DNA from: Roseiflexus sp. RS-1
GTDB taxonomy: Bacteria > Chloroflexota > Chloroflexia > Chloroflexales > Roseiflexaceae
Assembly (NCBI RefSeq): GCF_000016665.1
Contig: NC_009523.1
Location: 2,852,001 to 2,916,000 of the forward strand
Direction of reading: 5' to 3'
Length of the DNA: 64,000 nt
A program made the translations under genes and the position numbers. Shown in pieces: positions 17,728-26,528 of the stretch. Under the pieces are notes generated by a model that ran no database searches, had not been told where the DNA came from, and was given only the letters and a program-made list of their open reading frames with translations. The stretch's first letter is position 1. Each line of letters begins with the position of its first letter.

Positions 17728-19425
17728 ATGAACAAAGTCGATCACATCATCCACGCCAGTGGTCTGGTCAAGATTTACAAAGTCGCCGAACTCGAGGTGG
17801 TGGCGCTCCAGGGGTTGGACCTGGAAGTGGCGCGGGGCGAGTTTCTGGCGTTGGTTGGTCCTTCCGGCTCAGGGAAATCCACGCTGCTCAGTCTCATCGG
17901 CGGGCTTGATCGCCCATCCGCCGGACAACTGGTGGTCGATGGACTCGACCTGACCACACTGACGCCAACCGGGTTGAGCGCCTACCGCCGTGATCGGGTC
18001 GGGTTCATCTGGCAGCAGACGACGCGCAACCTGCTGCCATATCTCAGTGCGCGCGAGAATATCGAACTCTTGATGACTTTCGCAGGCCGTGGCGGACGTG
18101 AGCGGCGCGCGTGGACGGATGAGTTGCTGGAAGCAGTTGGAATCGCGGACAAGGCTTCGACTCCGGTCACGCAACTGTCGGGCGGTCAGCAACAGCGCGT
18201 CGCCATCGCCTGCGCCCTGGCGAACCGACCACGTATCCTGCTCGGCGATGAACCAACCGGCGAAGTAGACTGGGAAACGGCGCAGCGCGTGCTGGCGCTG
18301 CTCCGCGATCTGCGCACACGCTATGGGCTGACGATCGTGCTGGTCACGCATGATCCGCGGGTAGCGGAGCAGGCGGATCGGGTCATCGCCATCCGCGACG
18401 GGCGCACCAGCACCGAGACGCGCCGCGATAACGGAAGCACGCCGGGTAGTGACACAGCGGCAATATCCGGTCGTACTGCGCGCGCGCGCGCCGCCGAAGA
18501 ACTCGTCGTCGTTGATCGCGCCGGTCGTCTGCAAATCCCCGGCGATCAGCGTGCACTTGCCGGGATCGGGCGGCGCGCGCGCGTCGAACTGGTGGACGGC
18601 GGAGTGCTCATTCGTCCGGTAGAGGACGACCGGATCGCCATTCCAACCGAGGAACCATCGGGTGATCATCACCACTACCTGTACGAGGATCAGGGTTCCG
18701 TTGATGTGGCCGCACCTGCGACACCCGAACCACTCATTACCGTCGCAGGGGTTACGCGCATATTCGGCACAGGCGCACGTGCCGTCCATGCCCTGCGCGG
18801 CGTCGATCTTGCCGTTGAACGGGGCGCATTTGTTGCGCTCATGGGTCCGAGCGGCAGTGGTAAGACAACGCTGCTGAACATTATTGGCGGTCTGGATCGA
18901 CCGACGAGCGGGAGCGTGATCGTCGCAGGGCGGCGCGTTGATCAGATGCGCGCCGACGAACTTGCCAGCCTGCGGCGACAGATCGGCTTCGTGTTTCAGA
19001 GTTTCGCGCTGTTGCCAACCGCTTCCGCCTTTGAGAACGTCGAGATGGCGTTGCGCCTGACAGGACAAACACCACGGCAGAAATGGAATGCGCGCGTGCG
19101 TCGCGTGCTGGCAGCCGTCGGTCTGACCGATTGGGCGGATCATCGCCCCTACGAGTTGAGCGGCGGTCAGCAGCAGCGCGTCGCCCTGGCGCGAGCGCTG
19201 GTCACCTATCCGCAGATCATCCTGGCAGACGAACCAACTGGCGATCTCGACAGTCGCACCGGGCGACGGGTGCTGACAATGCTCCGCACCCTCTGCGATC
19301 AGGAAGGGGTGACACTGATCATGGCAACTCACGATCCGGCAGTGACCGAGTTTGCCACAATCATCTATCATTTGCGCGATGGTCTCGTCATCGGATGTGA
19401 AACAAGAAGTGCGGCAACAGCGTAG
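17728..19425 (+). CDS. Double ABC ATPase with AbrB-like linker domain
   Basis: The energising subunit for the MacB-like permease. The 565-residue protein has two complete MacB/LolD-type ATPase domains. The first has Walker A GPSGSGKST near 45, signature LSGGQQQR and Walker B ILLGDEPTGEVD. The second starts near 334 with GPSGSGKTT, LSGGQQQR and ADEPTGDLD. The linker, about residues 258-297, reads VVVDRAGRLQIPGDQRALAG and then a beta hairpin ending VLIRP, which looks like a SpoVT/AbrB-type swapped-hairpin domain. The first-domain Walker B has Val between Glu and Asp (GEVD) where the second has Leu. The start at 17728 is the first ATG after the repeat tract. Confidence 0.9.
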   Translation: MNKVDHIIHASGLVKIYKVAELEVVALQGLDLEVARGEFLALVGPSGSGKSTLLSLIGGLDRPSAGQLVVDGLDLTTLTPTGLSAYRRDRVGFIWQQTTRNLLPYLSARENIELLMTFAGRGGRERRAWTDELLEAVGIADKASTPVTQLSGGQQQRVAIACALANRPRILLGDEPTGEVDWETAQRVLALLRDLRTRYGLTIVLVTHDPRVAEQADRVIAIRDGRTSTETRRDNGSTPGSDTAAISGRTARARAAEELVVVDRAGRLQIPGDQRALAGIGRRARVELVDGGVLIRPVEDDRIAIPTEEPSGDHHHYLYEDQGSVDVAAPATPEPLITVAGVTRIFGTGARAVHALRGVDLAVERGAFVALMGPSGSGKTTLLNIIGGLDRPTSGSVIVAGRRVDQMRADELASLRRQIGFVFQSFALLPTASAFENVEMALRLTGQTPRQKWNARVRRVLAAVGLTDWADHRPYELSGGQQQRVALARALVTYPQIILADEPTGDLDSRTGRRVLTMLRTLCDQEGVTLIMATHDPAVTEFATIIYHLRDGLVIGCETRSAATA

Positions 19426-19613
19426 TTGCCCGGTTTTGTCAGAGCCGGTTACTCCCCGTTAACCTTTTGTAGCCGAACCGCCACACAAAATGTCCACATC
19501 ACCGCTATACTCATAGCCACAACGCACTTCTCTCCGTACTATTCCGATCCGCGATCCATCTTCTTTATCTCTATCGTAGCGCAGTCAGTTCTCCAAGCCG
19601 GGGAGGTCCTCGT

Positions 19614-20861
19614 ATGCCTGCTCGACCATTGTCGTTGGAAGAACGTCTGGCGGCACGCGGCGTTTCACGTCGTCAATTTCTCAAGTTTTGCGCTGCTATG
19701 AGCGCAACGCTCGCGCTACCCGCTACCTTTACCCCCCGTATCGCGAAGGCGCTGAACACGGCGGAACGTTTACCGGTTGTCTGGTTGGAGTTTCAGGACT
19801 GCGCCGGCAATACCGAATCCTTTTTGCGCACCGAGTCGCCTGGCGTGGCCGACATCGTCCTGGAGCAGATCAGCCTGGAGTACCACGAGACGATTATGGC
19901 GCCAGCCGGTCATCGCGCCGAGCATTCGCTCGATGCGGTGGTCGAACACTACCCTGGTCAGTATATTGCAATCGTCGAAGGCTCGATACCGACCGCCAAT
20001 GGCGGGGTGTACTGCACCATCGGCGGGAGGACGGCACTGAGTATTGCGCAGCGTGTTTGCTCAAATGCGCTGGCGACGATTGCCGTCGGTGCGTGCGCCT
20101 GGGATGGCGGTCTGCCCGCCGCAAGCCCCAATCCGACCGGTGCGGTTGGCGTGCGTCAGGCGGTTCCCGGTCTCAAGAACCTGATCAACCTGCCTGGTTG
20201 CCCGATGAATGTGATCAATCTGACGGCAATCATCGTCCACTATCTGACCTTCAAGCAACTGCCGGCAACCAACGAACAGGGGCTTCCCTTCTTTGCCTAC
20301 GGACAACTCATCCACAACAATTGCGAGCGTCGCGGGCACTTCGACTCTGGTCGCTTCGTCGAGCGCTGGGGCGATGAAGGGCACCGTTTGGGCTGGTGCC
20401 TGTACAAGATGGGGTGCAAAGGACCACAAACCTACTCGAACTGTCCGGCGGTTGGATGGAACGGAACTTCCTACTGGCCCATCGGTGCAGGGCACGGATG
20501 CGTTGGATGCATGTCGCCGCGCTTCTGGGACACCATGTCGCCATTCTACGAGCGTCTGCCAAATGTTGAGGGATTCGGCGTCGAGGTGACTGCCGACACG
20601 CTGGGTGCAATCGCAGTTGGCGCAGTGGCCGCAGCCGGTGCGATTCATGGAGTCGCAAGCGCGATTCGAGCGCGTCGCCATCCGATTGCAGCGCATGATG
20701 GCGATGAGGTGCTGGTGGAAGCGGCAGAGCGCGTCACTCAGGTGGTCGAGCAGATTGCCGGACCTGTCAGGACGGCGGAGGCGCCGTTCAGTGAGACGGA
20801 GAACGCCGTTGCACCGGAGAAGAGCGGAGACGTTGACAAAGACCGACCTTCCACATCGTGA
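19614..20861 (+). CDS. [NiFe] hydrogenase small subunit (group 1, Tat-exported)
   Basis: Electron-transfer subunit of a membrane-bound H2-uptake hydrogenase. A Tat signal (SRRQFLKF, residues 18-25) exports the folded heterodimer. Proximal-cluster ligands are Cys63, Cys161 and Cys196, but the position of the usual second cysteine is Asn66 (DCAGNTES). The distal cluster has His234, Cys237, Cys262 and Cys268. The medial cluster has Cys277, Cys296 and Cys299, with a proline after Cys277. A C-terminal hydrophobic helix (about 335-360) and a charged tail complete the 415 residues. GGGGAGG lies 7 nt before the ATG. The large subunit follows after 30 nt. Confidence 0.93.
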   Translation: MPARPLSLEERLAARGVSRRQFLKFCAAMSATLALPATFTPRIAKALNTAERLPVVWLEFQDCAGNTESFLRTESPGVADIVLEQISLEYHETIMAPAGHRAEHSLDAVVEHYPGQYIAIVEGSIPTANGGVYCTIGGRTALSIAQRVCSNALATIAVGACAWDGGLPAASPNPTGAVGVRQAVPGLKNLINLPGCPMNVINLTAIIVHYLTFKQLPATNEQGLPFFAYGQLIHNNCERRGHFDSGRFVERWGDEGHRLGWCLYKMGCKGPQTYSNCPAVGWNGTSYWPIGAGHGCVGCMSPRFWDTMSPFYERLPNVEGFGVEVTADTLGAIAVGAVAAAGAIHGVASAIRARRHPIAAHDGDEVLVEAAERVTQVVEQIAGPVRTAEAPFSETENAVAPEKSGDVDKDRPSTS

Positions 20862-20891
20862 TAAGTCGAACAGAGGAGCGGAGGAAGCGCC

Positions 20892-22604
20892 ATGCCAAAG
20901 ATCGCCATCGATCCAATCACCCGTATCGAAGGGCATCTGCGTATCGAAGCGCAGATCGAGCGGGGACGCGTGGTTGACGCCTGGAGCAGTTCAACGATGT
21001 TTCGCGGTGTGGAGATCATCCTGAGGGGGCGCGATCCGCGCGATGCGTGGGTGTTCACCCAGCGCATCTGCGGCGTCTGCACCACCGTTCATGCGCTTGC
21101 GTCGGTGCGCGCCGTCGAGAATGCGCTGGATATTCAGATTCCCGACAATGCCCGGCTTGTTCGCAACATCATTGCCGGCGCGCAGTATGTGCAGGATCAC
21201 GTCATCCATTTTTACCACCTGCACGCGCTGGACTGGGTCGATATCGTCAGCGCGCTCAAAGCCGACCCGGTTCAGACATCGGAACTGGCGCAGAGCATTT
21301 CCGACTGGCCCAAGTCATCGCCTGCCTACTTCAAAGGCGTCCAGAGCCGCGTGCAGAAGTTTGTGGACAGCGGGCAACTGGGCATATTCGGCAATGCGTA
21401 CTGGGGACACCCGGCGTATGCACTGCCGCCCGAAGCCAATCTGATGGCGGTAGCGCACTACCTGGAGGCGCTGGAGTGGCAAAAGGACATCATCAGGATT
21501 CACGCGATCCTGGGCGGCAAGAATCCCCACCCGCAGACGTATCTCGTCGGCGGGATGGCGACGCCGCTTGATCCGAACGCGCAGCAGGCGATCAATACCA
21601 TTCGCATTGCGCAGTTGAAGACGCTGGCAGAGCAGGCGCGCACGTTTGTGAATAAAGTCTACATCCCTGACATCCTCGCCATTGCTTCATTCTACAAAGA
21701 CTGGGCCGGGCTTGGCGCAGGTGTGGGCAATTATCTCTCCTACGGCGATTTCCCGGCAGCGAAAGACAGCAATGTCGCCAGTTACTGGCTGCCGCGCGGC
21801 GTCATTCTCAACAAGAATATCGACGAGAAACCGCTGCCGATGAGTCACGAGAAGGTGACCGAGTATGTCGCCCATTCCTGGTTCCGCTACAGTGAAGGCG
21901 ATCAACAGGCGCTGCACCCGTGGAGAGGCGAGACAATCCCCAACTACACCGGTCCTCAACCGCCGTATGAATGGCTCAACACTGACAGCAAGTATTCCTG
22001 GCTTAAGACGCCGCGCTACGACGATCAACCAATGGAGGTCGGACCGCTTGCCCGTATGCTCATCGGGTATGCCGCCGGTCAGCAGCGTATTCAGGAACTG
22101 GTCAACGCCGTGCTCAAACAGTTGGGGGTTGGTCCGGCGGCGCTCTTCTCAACGCTGGGACGCACGGCGGCGCGGGCGATTGAAACGGCGCTGATCGCCG
22201 AACTGTTGCCGCAGTGGATCGATGAACTGGCGGCAAACATAGCGTCTGGCAATCTGGCGATTCACAACAGCACGAAGTGGAGTCCGGCGAACTGGCCCCA
22301 GGAGGCGGTTGGTTGGGGGTCGATGGAGGCGCCGCGCGGATCGCTCGGTCACTGGGTGCGGATCAGGGATGGCAAGATCGTCAACTATCAGGCAGTGGTA
22401 CCAACGACCTGGAACGGATCGCCGCGTGATGCGCGTGATGTGCGTGGACCGTATGAGGCTGCGCTGATCGACACGCCGATCGCCGATCCGGAGCAACCGA
22501 TCGAAATTTTGCGCACCATCCATTCATTCGACCCTTGCATGGCATGCGCGGTTCATCTTGTGGATGCCCGCGGCGTTGAGATTACCCGCGTCAAGGTGCA
22601 GTGA
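20892..22604 (+). CDS. [NiFe] hydrogenase large subunit
   Basis: Catalytic subunit that splits H2 at the NiFe(CN)2CO centre. The 570-residue protein has the N-terminal nickel motif RICGVCTTVH (near residue 58) and the C-terminal motif DPCMACAVH. The 15-residue tail after the final histidine is the peptide removed by the maturation protease once nickel is loaded. A GGAGGAAG box precedes the ATG. It has no signal peptide of its own and is expected to ride with the Tat-exported small subunit. The accessory hyp genes are not in this window. Confidence 0.95.
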   Translation: MPKIAIDPITRIEGHLRIEAQIERGRVVDAWSSSTMFRGVEIILRGRDPRDAWVFTQRICGVCTTVHALASVRAVENALDIQIPDNARLVRNIIAGAQYVQDHVIHFYHLHALDWVDIVSALKADPVQTSELAQSISDWPKSSPAYFKGVQSRVQKFVDSGQLGIFGNAYWGHPAYALPPEANLMAVAHYLEALEWQKDIIRIHAILGGKNPHPQTYLVGGMATPLDPNAQQAINTIRIAQLKTLAEQARTFVNKVYIPDILAIASFYKDWAGLGAGVGNYLSYGDFPAAKDSNVASYWLPRGVILNKNIDEKPLPMSHEKVTEYVAHSWFRYSEGDQQALHPWRGETIPNYTGPQPPYEWLNTDSKYSWLKTPRYDDQPMEVGPLARMLIGYAAGQQRIQELVNAVLKQLGVGPAALFSTLGRTAARAIETALIAELLPQWIDELAANIASGNLAIHNSTKWSPANWPQEAVGWGSMEAPRGSLGHWVRIRDGKIVNYQAVVPTTWNGSPRDARDVRGPYEAALIDTPIADPEQPIEILRTIHSFDPCMACAVHLVDARGVEITRVKVQ

Positions 22605-22612
22605 GGTGTGCG

Positions 22613-23389
22613 ATGCGACGACGTGTGTATGTCTGGGAGGTCCCGGTTCGCCTGACGCACTGGGTGAATGTGGTGAGCATCGTCATGCTCTGCTTCAGCG
22701 GCTATTACATTGCCAATCCGTACATCTTCGTGAGCACGCGCGAACCGTGGGGCGTCTACTTCATGGGAACGATGCGGTTCATCCATTTTGCGTTCGCTTA
22801 CATCTTCGTGGCGAGCCTGATCCTGCGCACCTACTGGGCATTTGTCGGCAATCAGTGGGCAAGCTGGCGTGGGTTGTTCCCGTTTCTCACGGCGGAAGGG
22901 CGCAGAAATATGTGGCATGCCGTGCAATACTACTTTTTCCTGCGTCGCAATCCGCCGGAGGTTGCCGGACACAATGCGCTGGCAGGCACGTCGTACATGA
23001 TTATCGTTCTGCTGTACGGCTTGAGCGTGTTCACCGGCTTTACCATCTATGGCCAGTTGCATCCCGCGAGCATCTGGTACACGCTCACCGATTGGGTGAC
23101 ATCACTGGTGTCACTCCAGACCCTGCGCCTCGCTCATCATATCATTATGTACCTCATTCTGGCGTTCGTGGTGCACCATGTGTATGCAGCCTGGCTGATC
23201 GACATGGAAGAGGGAAATGGCTTGATGTCGAGCATTTTCAGCGGCTATAAGTTCCTGCCCAGGAATCAGCAGCCGGACTGGATCGAGCAGGTTGTTGCGC
23301 GGAACGGGAAGCGCAACAATCACGCACTGAAGGTTGCAAATCCAGGGACCCAGGCGCGGAGCATTGGGGCGAAAGGCGGCGAGGGATGA
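22613..23389 (+). CDS. Hydrogenase cytochrome b subunit (b561 family)
   Basis: Membrane anchor that passes electrons from the small subunit into the quinone pool. The 258 residues include four to five membrane helices with haem-ligand histidines in RLTHW, RFIHF, LAHHIIMY and VHHVYAAW. The ATG at 22613 (MRRRVYVWEVPVRLTHW) is chosen over the GTG at 22601, which overlaps the large-subunit stop; GAGGTG lies just upstream of the ATG. The 3' end overlaps the protease start by 4 nt (ATGA), showing translational coupling. Confidence 0.92.
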   Translation: MRRRVYVWEVPVRLTHWVNVVSIVMLCFSGYYIANPYIFVSTREPWGVYFMGTMRFIHFAFAYIFVASLILRTYWAFVGNQWASWRGLFPFLTAEGRRNMWHAVQYYFFLRRNPPEVAGHNALAGTSYMIIVLLYGLSVFTGFTIYGQLHPASIWYTLTDWVTSLVSLQTLRLAHHIIMYLILAFVVHHVYAAWLIDMEEGNGLMSSIFSGYKFLPRNQQPDWIEQVVARNGKRNNHALKVANPGTQARSIGAKGGEG

Positions 23390-23886
23390 GGTCGAACGGC
23401 AAGACGCTGGTTCTGGGGCTGGGCAACATCATCATGCGCGACGAAGGATTAGGAGTGCGCGCATGCGAGCGCCTGACACAGTGCTACCGCCTGCCAGACG
23501 ACGTCACGGTGCTCGACGGCGGAACGCTGGGATTGGATCTGCTCCCATACCTGGAAGGAGTCAATGATCTCCTGATTATCGATGCAGTGAGCGCTGGCGC
23601 GCCACCCGGTTCACTCGTTCGACTGGAGAATGAACAGATTCCGCAGGCGCTGGCGCTCAAGATGTCGATGCATCAGGTAGGCTTGCAGGAACTTCTGGCG
23701 GTTATGGCGTTACGCGGGCAGACGCCGCCGCGCTGCGTGTTGTGGGGAATGGAACCGCTGATCCTGGAACCAGGGTTGGACCTCTCGGAACCGGTAGCGA
23801 TGAACCTGGATGCGCTGGTCACATCGGTGGTCGCTGAACTGCGCTCCTGGGGGATACCGGTTTCCGATCCGTTGAAGGCTTCGTAG
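23386..23886 (+). CDS. Hydrogenase maturation protease
   Basis: Endopeptidase that removes the C-terminal tail of the large subunit after nickel insertion. The 166-residue protein has the family opening VLGLGNIIMRDEGLGV, with the metal-binding Glu, the second ligand Asp in LLIIDAVSAG, and the His in MSMHQVGLQELL. It is last in the four-gene operon. The 112-bp repeat array starts about 30 nt after its stop. Confidence 0.94.
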   Translation: MRSNGKTLVLGLGNIIMRDEGLGVRACERLTQCYRLPDDVTVLDGGTLGLDLLPYLEGVNDLLIIDAVSAGAPPGSLVRLENEQIPQALALKMSMHQVGLQELLAVMALRGQTPPRCVLWGMEPLILEPGLDLSEPVAMNLDALVTSVVAELRSWGIPVSDPLKAS

Positions 23887-23916
23887 CACAATCACGCGCG
23901 AGGCGAGAGGGGAGAG

Positions 23917-24618
23917 GCGCGAGGCGCGAGGGGTTGAAGGTTGCACGTTGCACGTTGCACGTGGGACGACAACGTGGAGGGGCGCAGCGGCGCTGCGCCC
24001 GTACCGGCAGCGGGGACAGTGGCGCGAGGCGCGAGGCGCGAGGGGTTGAAGGTTGCACGTTGCACGTTGCACGTGGGACGACAACGTGGAGGGGCGCAGC
24101 GGCGCTGCGCCCGTACCGGCAGCGGGGGCAGTGGCGAGGGGCGCGAGGCGCGAGGGGTTGAAGGTTGCACGTTGCACGTTGCACGTGGGACGACAACGTG
24201 GAGGGGCGCAGCGGCGCTGCGCCCGTACCGGCAGCGGGGACAGTGGCGCGAGGCGCGAGGCGCGAGGGGTTGAAGGTTGCACGTTGCACGTTGCACGTGG
24301 GACGACAACGTGGAGGGGCGCAGCGGCGCTGCGCCCGTACCGGCAGCGGGGGCAGTGGCGAGGGGCGCGAGGCGCGAGGGGTTGAAGGTTGCACGTTGCA
24401 CGTTGCACGTGGGACGACAACGTGGAGGGGCGCAGCGGCGTTGCGCCCGTACCGGCAGCGGGGACAGTGGCGAGGGGCGCGAGGCGCGAGGGGTTGAAGG
24501 TTGCACGTTGCACGTTGCACGTGGGACGACAACGTGGAGGGGCGCAGCGGCGCTGCGCCCGTACCGGCAGCGGGGACAGTGGCGAGGGGATGAGGCAAGA
24601 GGCGAGCGAGGCGCGAGG
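23917..24618. repeat. Six-copy 112-bp tandem repeat array
   Basis: Units start every 112 nt (a shared block begins at 23940, 24052, 24164, 24276, 24388 and 24500). Each unit contains heptamer-like segments (GCGAGGC copies, GGTTGAA, three GTTGCAC copies). These are followed by GTGGGACGACAACGTGGAG, then a 9-bp stem with 3-nt loop (GGGCGCAGC GGC GCTGCGCCC), then GTACCGGCAGCGGGG. Copies are nearly identical; differences are a GGGGACA/GGGGGCA variant, a short GCGAGG-type variation, and one C-to-T change in a stem (fifth copy). Long open frames across it on both strands are artefacts of composition and a period not divisible by 3. Confidence 0.95.
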
Positions 24619-24668
24619 GGCCTCCTCACTCTAGCGAAATGCAACACGCATGATTGAGCCATGTGCGT

Positions 24669-24730
24669 GCCGGGTGCGCGGGCGTCCCGCCCGCATGACC
24701 GTATGAGGCGCGCAATCCCGGCGGTCAACT
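24669..24730. repeat. Dispersed 62-bp repeat, copy 1
   Basis: This 62-bp block, starting GCCGGGTGCGCGGGCGTCCC and ending CCGGCGGTCAACT, recurs at 35781-35842 with two base differences. It contains the palindrome GCGGGCG TCC CGCCCGC. It lies between the 112-bp array and the RHS gene. Confidence 0.85.
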
Positions 24731-24775
24731 GTTTTGCACGTCGCTGTACCCCCTGACCTGCGCAGGCGGCACTGC

Positions 24776-24862
24776 ATGAACTCCTGGAAACTCACTGCCA
24801 GCACGTTCGTGATCGCAGGAGCGTGTTTCGCCGGAGCGTGGCCCATCCGCCCCAGGGTGTGA
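24776..24862 (+). other. Out-of-frame signal-peptide-like leader of the RHS gene
   Basis: An ATG at 24776 opens 28 codons reading MNSWKLTASTFVIAGACFAG and then AWPIRPRV before TGA. This has the charge and hydrophobic core of a signal peptide. It overlaps the 5' end of the RHS frame in another phase. A -1 or +2 frame change between about 24838 and 24860 would join it to the RHS protein, so it is probably the original start lost to a frameshift. Confidence 0.5.
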
Positions 24863-26487
24863 TACCGATCAATCTGCTGGAAGGGGAGACTGTTCGGCAG
24901 GACATCGCTCTCCGCAGTTCGCCCTCCAAAGCCTGCCTGCCCTCGCTCCAGGGGTGGCAGGTCAGCCCCTTCATCGGTTCGGCGACCTATGCGTATCCGC
25001 TCGAGGTTCCCGCAGGCGCGGGCGGTTTGCGCCCGCCGCTGGCGCTGCACTACGACAGCGCCGCCACCGACGGCGCCAGCGGTATGCGCGAAAAACAGCA
25101 GGCCGGCTGGGTCGGCAAAGGATGGACCCTCGACCCCGGCGGCGCCATCGCGCTCAACCGCGTTGTCATCAATCTCGACACTGCCAGCTGGGTGGATTAC
25201 TATGCGTTGACCCTCAACGGGCGCGCCTACGACCTGATGCGCCAGGAGGCGCGCGCTGGCGTTAGCAACCCCGACCCGAACAACCCCGCCCACCGGGTCT
25301 GGCGCCCGACGAGCGATGCCGCGCTGCGCATCCAGGCGGACTGGATCGGCTGGACTTGGGAAGGTAATCCTGAACTCGGCGCGACCATCGTCACCGTCGT
25401 CGACCTCTGGGAGCGCACCGTCGGCGGCGCAACGACGCACTTCTACCGCTTCGGCGCCGACGTCATCGGCGTGCGGCGCAGCGACCAGGGAACGCAGTAT
25501 CTCTTCAGCGACCACCTGGGAAGCGTGAGCGCAGCGACGACCGCGAGCGGCGCGCTCGTAGGAATGCAGCACTACGACCCGTGGGGGCGGGTGCGCACCG
25601 GCGGCATCGGACTGACGGCGCGTACCTTCACCGGGCAGCGGCTTGATGCAACCGGATTGTTGTATTATCATGCCCGCTACTATGATCCCGCGCTCGGACG
25701 GTTCATCTCGCCGGATAGCATCGTTCCTGAGCCAGGCAACCCGCAGAGCCTCAACCGTTTTGCGTACGTTTACAATAATCCGCTGAAGTACACCGATCCC
25801 AGCGGGCATTGCCCCATCTGCATCAGCGTCGCTGTGGGCACGGTCATCGATGTGGCGACCGACTTTTTCATCGCCAAGGCTACTGGCACCGAGTTCGACC
25901 TGGTCGAATCGCTCACGGTGAACGGAGCTACCAACCTCCTTACAGCTGGCTTTGGCGGCAAGCTGGCCAAGCTGCGCCACCTGGGGAAACTGGCGGGGTT
26001 AGTGGACGATATGGCCAGCCACGGCGATGAGGCCGCCGATGCGCTGCGGGCGGTGGAGAATGCTGGCGATACACTACGAAGAATTCCACTTGGATTCAAG
26101 AATGCTAATGAGTTCGCCCAGTTTGGCGCTCGCTTGAAGGGTGGTTTGGAGAACGCCGGGTATGAGGGTGTTCAGGCCATCTTCCAAGGTAGTTCCGTCA
26201 CCGGTGTGAAATATACAACAGGTGCACCTTTCGACGTTGGTCGTGTGAGCGACTTTGATATCGCTCTGGCGAGTCCCACTCTCTTGCAGCGCGCTAAGGA
26301 ACTTGGCATCGAGCTTCGGGGCGGCGGCACACGGACAGGTCCGCTTGGGAGAGGAGATCTTGAAGCTTTGGGACTCCTCGATCTCAGAGAGGAACTTAGT
26401 CAACTTGTTGGGAGAGATGTTAACTTCATGATCTACAAGTCCGTTGAAGATGCGGTGAGACGAAGCCCAAGCATTTTTGTACCGTAA
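24823..26487 (+). CDS. Short RHS protein with nucleotidyltransferase-like toxin tip
   Basis: Polymorphic toxin candidate. The 554 residues have three parts. The N-terminal part (about 40-120) is like the start of SpvB/RHS shells. The RHS core end follows (YLFSDHLGSVSA, TGLLYYHARYYDPALGRF, then the NPLKYTDPSG boundary near 326). The variable C-terminal domain is about 400-554. The tip has GSSVTG, then 15 residues, then SDFDIAL, matching the GS...DxD pattern of polymerase-beta-type nucleotidyltransferases. YD repeats are almost absent, so the shell is internally shortened. The GTG start at 24823 lacks a proper ribosome-binding site and the likely true leader is out of frame. A small gene with a strong ribosome-binding site follows after 41 nt. 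Confidence 0.75.
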   Translation: MFRRSVAHPPQGVIPINLLEGETVRQDIALRSSPSKACLPSLQGWQVSPFIGSATYAYPLEVPAGAGGLRPPLALHYDSAATDGASGMREKQQAGWVGKGWTLDPGGAIALNRVVINLDTASWVDYYALTLNGRAYDLMRQEARAGVSNPDPNNPAHRVWRPTSDAALRIQADWIGWTWEGNPELGATIVTVVDLWERTVGGATTHFYRFGADVIGVRRSDQGTQYLFSDHLGSVSAATTASGALVGMQHYDPWGRVRTGGIGLTARTFTGQRLDATGLLYYHARYYDPALGRFISPDSIVPEPGNPQSLNRFAYVYNNPLKYTDPSGHCPICISVAVGTVIDVATDFFIAKATGTEFDLVESLTVNGATNLLTAGFGGKLAKLRHLGKLAGLVDDMASHGDEAADALRAVENAGDTLRRIPLGFKNANEFAQFGARLKGGLENAGYEGVQAIFQGSSVTGVKYTTGAPFDVGRVSDFDIALASPTLLQRAKELGIELRGGGTRTGPLGRGDLEALGLLDLREELSQLVGRDVNFMIYKSVEDAVRRSPSIFVP

Positions 26488-26528
26488 CTACCATGCAATT
26501 ATAGCCTCGATGAGTTCAGGAGGGAAGT

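Noticed and set aside
17869-19371. A 500-codon minus-strand frame opposite the double ATPase
   Set aside because: The plus strand has two complete sets of ABC motifs; the minus frame is a composition shadow without a start context.
19506-19511. TATACT upstream of the hydrogenase operon as a promoter
   Set aside because: The -10 match is good but no acceptable -35 box lies at 16-18 nt, so it was not listed as a feature.
23917-24618. 112-bp array considered as a CRISPR array
   Set aside because: The whole unit is conserved with no variable spacers, and no cas genes are near.
23710-24728. Long minus-strand frames and several 110-codon plus-strand frames over the 112-bp array
   Set aside because: They repeat the same peptide in all phases because 112 is not divisible by 3 and stops are absent from the unit. 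No ribosome-binding site or non-repeat sequence supports a protein.
24631-25980. 449-codon minus-strand frame opposite the RHS gene
   Set aside because: The plus frame carries unmistakable RHS motifs; the minus frame has none.
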